This document shows, in pieces, positions 61,285 through 64,000 of a stretch of 64,000 nucleotides of DNA. The stretch is taken from positions 124,001 to 188,000 of the forward strand of contig NZ_LT702999.1 of assembly GCF_900149685.1 (NCBI RefSeq), read 5' to 3'. Position 1 is the first letter of the stretch. Each line of letters begins with the position of its first letter. Both the position numbers and the translations under genes were made by a program. The notes beneath the pieces are model-generated. The model did not search any database. It saw only the letters and a program-made list of their open reading frames with translations, and had not been told where the DNA came from. The DNA is from Erythrobacter sp. Alg231-14. GTDB lineage: Bacteria > Pseudomonadota > Alphaproteobacteria > Sphingomonadales > Sphingomonadaceae.

Positions 61285-62705
61285 GCCTCCCGCTTTGATT
61301 CAATCGCGCCCGCAAGCATAGCAGCCCATTTGGTGATATCCCCCGCGCCGAGGCACACGATGATGTCTCCCGGTTCGATTTCTGCGGCAAGTGTGATGGC
61401 AAGGTCGCTTTGGCTGGACACTGTGCGCGCGCTGCGATGACCGCGTGATTTCAACCCAGCAACAAGGCTTTCTGCGTCAACGCCTTCAATCGGGTCCTCC
61501 CCGGCTTCGAACACAGGGGTTACAAACACCATATCGGCATCGTTAAAACACGATTGAAAATCATCCATCAAATCGTTCAGGCGGCTGTAGCGATGCGGTT
61601 GGGCAACCGCGATGACGCGCCCTTCGGGAACGGCTTCGCGTGCCGCGCCCAACACGGCGCGAATTTCAACTGGGTGATGGGCATAATCGTCAATCACACT
61701 GACCACCGCACCATCAAGGGCAATCGACCCAACTTTGGTAAAGCGGCGACGCACGCCGCTAAAGCTGTTGAAGCCTTCACGAATAACGCTGTCTGCGCAT
61801 CCCATTTCAATCGCGACCGCAATCGCGGCAAGAGCGTTTTGAACGTTGTGCCGTCCGGGCATGGGCAAATGCACGCCCTCGATCCGGCGGTCTTCTTCGC
61901 CGCGTTGACGCACAATCACATCGAATGTGTTGCCCCCCTCATTGGGGCGAATATTGACGCCGCATATGTCGGCCTGAAGAGAGAAACCATACGTTACGAC
62001 CTTGCGATCGCGCACATCGCCAATCACGGCCTGAACCTCAGGGTGGTCCACGCACAAGATCGCCGCGCCATAGAACGGCACGTTGTGAATGAACTCAACA
62101 AAGGCGCGTTTCACACCTTCAAAATCGCCGTAATGATCAAGGTGTTCGGGGTCGATATTGGTCACAACTGCAATTGTGCCGTCGAGCCTTAGAAAACTGC
62201 CATCGCTTTCATCGGCCTCAACCACCATCCAATCGCTATCGCCAAGGCGCGCGTTGGAACCATATTGTTCAATAATACCGCCATTGATGACCGTTGGGTC
62301 AACATCGCCGGTGTCCAGAACGCTGGCGATCATGCTGGTCGTGGTTGTTTTACCGTGCGTACCAGCGACAGCGACGGTCGATTTCAACCGCATTAGTTCC
62401 GCCAACATTTCGGCGCGGCGAACCACCGGAATACGTTCTTCTAAAGCGGCCGCGACTTCGGGGTTTGTGCGGCGCACGGCGGTTGACGTGACGACCACGG
62501 ATACGCCCGCAACGTTTTCTCTTGCATGGCCGATATGCACCGCAATGCCGCGCGCGCGCAGGCGTTCAACGCTGGGCCCGTCGGAAAGGTCGCTGCCCTG
62601 AACATTGTAGCCAAGATTGTGCATCACCTCGGCGATGCCGGACATGCCAATGCCGCCGATTCCTACGAAGTGGATCGTGCCAATATCTGTGCCGACGCCC
62701 TTCAT
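61281..62705 (-). CDS. murC: UDP-N-acetylmuramate--L-alanine ligase
   Basis: 474 residues. The N-terminal Rossmann domain opens [20 protein letters not shown]. The P-loop is [17 protein letters not shown] (about residue 110-126). [24 protein letters not shown] [19 protein letters not shown] carries the carbamylated-Lys/metal region. The C-terminal domain includes [20 protein letters not shown] and [17 protein letters not shown], both MurC-specific. It adds the first amino acid of the stem peptide. It overlaps murG and murB by four bases each. Confidence 0.98.
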   Translation of the reverse strand: MKGVGTDIGTIHFVGIGGIGMSGIAEVMHNLGYNVQGSDLSDGPSVERLRARGIAVHIGHARENVAGVSVVVTSTAVRRTNPEVAAALEERIPVVRRAEMLAELMRLKSTVAVAGTHGKTTTTSMIASVLDTGDVDPTVINGGIIEQYGSNARLGDSDWMVVEADESDGSFLRLDGTIAVVTNIDPEHLDHYGDFEGVKRAFVEFIHNVPFYGAAILCVDHPEVQAVIGDVRDRKVVTYGFSLQADICGVNIRPNEGGNTFDVIVRQRGEEDRRIEGVHLPMPGRHNVQNALAAIAVAIEMGCADSVIREGFNSFSGVRRRFTKVGSIALDGAVVSVIDDYAHHPVEIRAVLGAAREAVPEGRVIAVAQPHRYSRLNDLMDDFQSCFNDADMVFVTPVFEAGEDPIEGVDAESLVAGLKSRGHRSARTVSSQSDLAITLAAEIEPGDIIVCLGAGDITKWAAMLAGAIESKREA

Positions 62706-63934
62706 CGAACGGCGTCCTCGCCCCGATCGCGGGTCGCGGTCTGCGGTTTCGTGGCGGACGCGGCTTTTTTCGGCGCGGCCTCGCCCACTCGGATGACATC
62801 CATCAAATCAATGCCGCCCATACTTTCGACCAAATCGGCCAAGTCTTTCGCCGCTTTGGGCCGTCCGCAATTCCAGGCGCCATGCGCGGCATTGGCCAAG
62901 CTGGTTGGGTTTTGGGCTAAAGCCTGAATTTGCTTGGCCAATTCTTTGGGTGTGAAATTGTCTTGGCGGATCATACGCGCGCCGCCGGCTTTCGCAATTT
63001 CGCCGGTGTTTGCCGCTTGATGATCGTCGGTCGCGATCGGCAATGGGATTAGGATCGCCGGGCGTCCAACTGCGGTCAATTCCGCGATCGTCGATGCGCC
63101 CGCTCGACCGATAAACAAATGCGTCCCCGCCAGCCGTTCGTGCATGTCTTCGAAATAGGTGCCCAGTTCGGCCGGAATGTCATGATTGGCATACCGTTCC
63201 CGCACCGCGTCAACATCTTCGGTTCGACATTGCTGGGTAACCTGCAACCGTTGGCACAAGGCCGGCGGCAACATAGCCAAACCATCGGGGACCACTTCGG
63301 ATAGGACGCTTGCCCCTTGGCTTCCGCCCGTGATCAAAACCCTCAACAACCCTTCTTCGGTGAGCTCAGGGTAGTCTTCATCGCGCAACGCCAGAACTTC
63401 TTCGCGCACGGGATTGCCGACAAGATGCGTCTTTTCGACGTGCTTGGGCTTTAGCCGCGCGACTTCGGGGTATGATGTCGCAATCGCTTGGACGCGCCCG
63501 GCCAAGAGACGATTGACCCGGCCAAAGACCGCGTTTTGTTCATGCACAGCGCTGGGAATTCCGGCCGATGTAGATGCCAACAAAGCCGGCAATGCGGGGT
63601 ATCCCCCAAAGCCAATCACCGCCGATGGTTCAAAACTTTCAAACAGTCGCAGCGCCATATTGCGCCCTTCGATGACGGCCCGAACGCCGCCAAACCAATG
63701 CAAGGGATTTTTGCCAAAGCGACCGGCTGGCAGAATGTGGGCGGTCAGAAATTCAGGCTTTCCCGGAATATTCGCGCCACGCTCATCTGTAATCAATGCA
63801 ACATGGTGGCCGCGCGCATGCAGTTCCTCTGCCAATGCAAAGGCAGGGATCAAATGCCCCCCGGTGCCCCCAGCGGCGAGGACGAAATGACGACTGGCGC
63901 CGGTTGGCACGTGCTGTGTCGTTTCGCTGTTCAT
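62702..63934 (-). CDS. murG: UDP-N-acetylglucosamine--MurNAc transferase
   Basis: Makes lipid II from lipid I at the inner leaflet; 410 residues, about 50 longer than E. coli Mur[21 protein letters not shown] is the N-terminal acceptor loop; [20 protein letters not shown] is conserved. The donor domain has [20 protein letters not shown] and [20 protein letters not shown], followed by [20 protein letters not shown]. The extra length is a ~15-residue N-tail and a hydrophilic C-tail rich in Ala/Lys (from about 385). It overlaps ftsW and murC by four bases each. Confidence 0.97.
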   Translation of the reverse strand: MNSETTQHVPTGASRHFVLAAGGTGGHLIPAFALAEELHARGHHVALITDERGANIPGKPEFLTAHILPAGRFGKNPLHWFGGVRAVIEGRNMALRLFESFEPSAVIGFGGYPALPALLASTSAGIPSAVHEQNAVFGRVNRLLAGRVQAIATSYPEVARLKPKHVEKTHLVGNPVREEVLALRDEDYPELTEEGLLRVLITGGSQGASVLSEVVPDGLAMLPPALCQRLQVTQQCRTEDVDAVRERYANHDIPAELGTYFEDMHERLAGTHLFIGRAGASTIAELTAVGRPAILIPLPIATDDHQAANTGEIAKAGGARMIRQDNFTPKELAKQIQALAQNPTSLANAAHGAWNCGRPKAAKDLADLVESMGGIDLMDVIRVGEAAPKKAASATKPQTATRDRGEDAVR

Positions 63935-64000
63935 GTGCGCTCCTCATTCTTTTGGCGCTCAAATAGGTTCTTTAATCCCGGCGTTTCGCGTTCGAGGAAC
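63931..64000 (-). CDS. 3' end of upstream dcw gene, probably ftsW
   Basis: The minus strand at the right edge reads 22 codons ending [22 protein letters not shown] and then TGA, overlapping the murG ATG (ATGA). The hydrophilic basic tail has no domain to identify it. In alphaproteobacterial dcw clusters the gene just before murG is ftsW, so this is inferred from gene order only. Confidence 0.55.
   Translation of the reverse strand, partial: FLERETPGLKNLFERQKNEERT

Noticed and set aside
1..64000. Mobile element or genomic island
   Set aside because: No transposase, integrase, att-like repeat beside either tRNA gene, or obvious composition shift was seen; both tRNAs are flanked by ordinary genes.

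Overview
The window looks like ordinary chromosome of an alphaproteobacterium, most likely order Sphingomonadales and probably an Erythrobacter-like marine member. This rests on the feel of the protein sequences (HisZ, the DUF2849/DUF934 sulfite reductase set, a very long acidic FtsZ linker, a TonB receptor under a B12 riboswitch) and on gene order, not on a database search. Base and codon use look uniform throughout. I saw no prophage, insertion sequence, integrase or CRISPR array.

Layout from left to right. Positions 1-5.2 kb hold a truncated asparaginase, tRNA-Val, a thioredoxin lipoprotein divergent from argH, then argH, a small LptM-like lipoprotein, lysA and a precorrin-2 dehydrogenase/ferrochelatase. 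5.2-9.5 kb holds a pseudo-receiver/winged-helix regulator divergent from an ECF sigma factor and its two-TM partner, an L,D-transpeptidase and purA. 9.8-17.5 kb holds a secreted Asp-rich repeat protein, hisZ, serA, serC and a glycosyltransferase. 17.6-23.5 kb holds a membrane protein, a PadR regulator with an AT-rich operator, rarA coupled to an RNase-H-fold protein, a TM2 protein, tRNA-Thr and an old-yellow-enzyme relative. 23.5-29.6 kb is a galactoside cluster: sodium/sugar symporter, GH36 alpha-galactosidase, galT and galK. 29.7-36.1 kb holds a large autotransporter, queF and a proline-rich membrane protein.

36.2-43.6 kb is a sulfur block: rhodanese sseA, metC, a MscS channel, then cobA-DUF2849-cysI-DUF934-cysH. 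The last five overlap or nearly abut and read as one assimilatory sulfite/sulfate operon. Its siroheme needs CobA from here plus the dehydrogenase/chelatase 35 kb away. 43.6-54.9 kb holds a lipoprotein, an SDR epimerase, proB, obgE, a BtuB-like receptor with a cobalamin riboswitch, a polyproline lipoprotein, a Bax-inhibitor-1 protein, proC, a YbjN protein and a TPR-SPOR protein. 55.0-64.0 kb is the distal dcw cell-division cluster on the minus strand: ftsW (3' end only), murG, murC, murB, ddl, ftsQ, ftsA, ftsZ. The genes from ftsW to ftsA overlap, and ftsZ stands apart behind a 241-bp gap that carries a perfect DnaA box.

Most of the window is housekeeping. The less ordinary signals are a SUMT-domain remnant in the siroheme enzyme, the Asp-rich five-repeat secreted protein, a palindrome shared by the PadR and TM2 promoters, the pseudo-receiver regulator with phased direct repeats at its own promoter, the rarA/RNase-H-fold overlap, and the DnaA box upstream of ftsZ.
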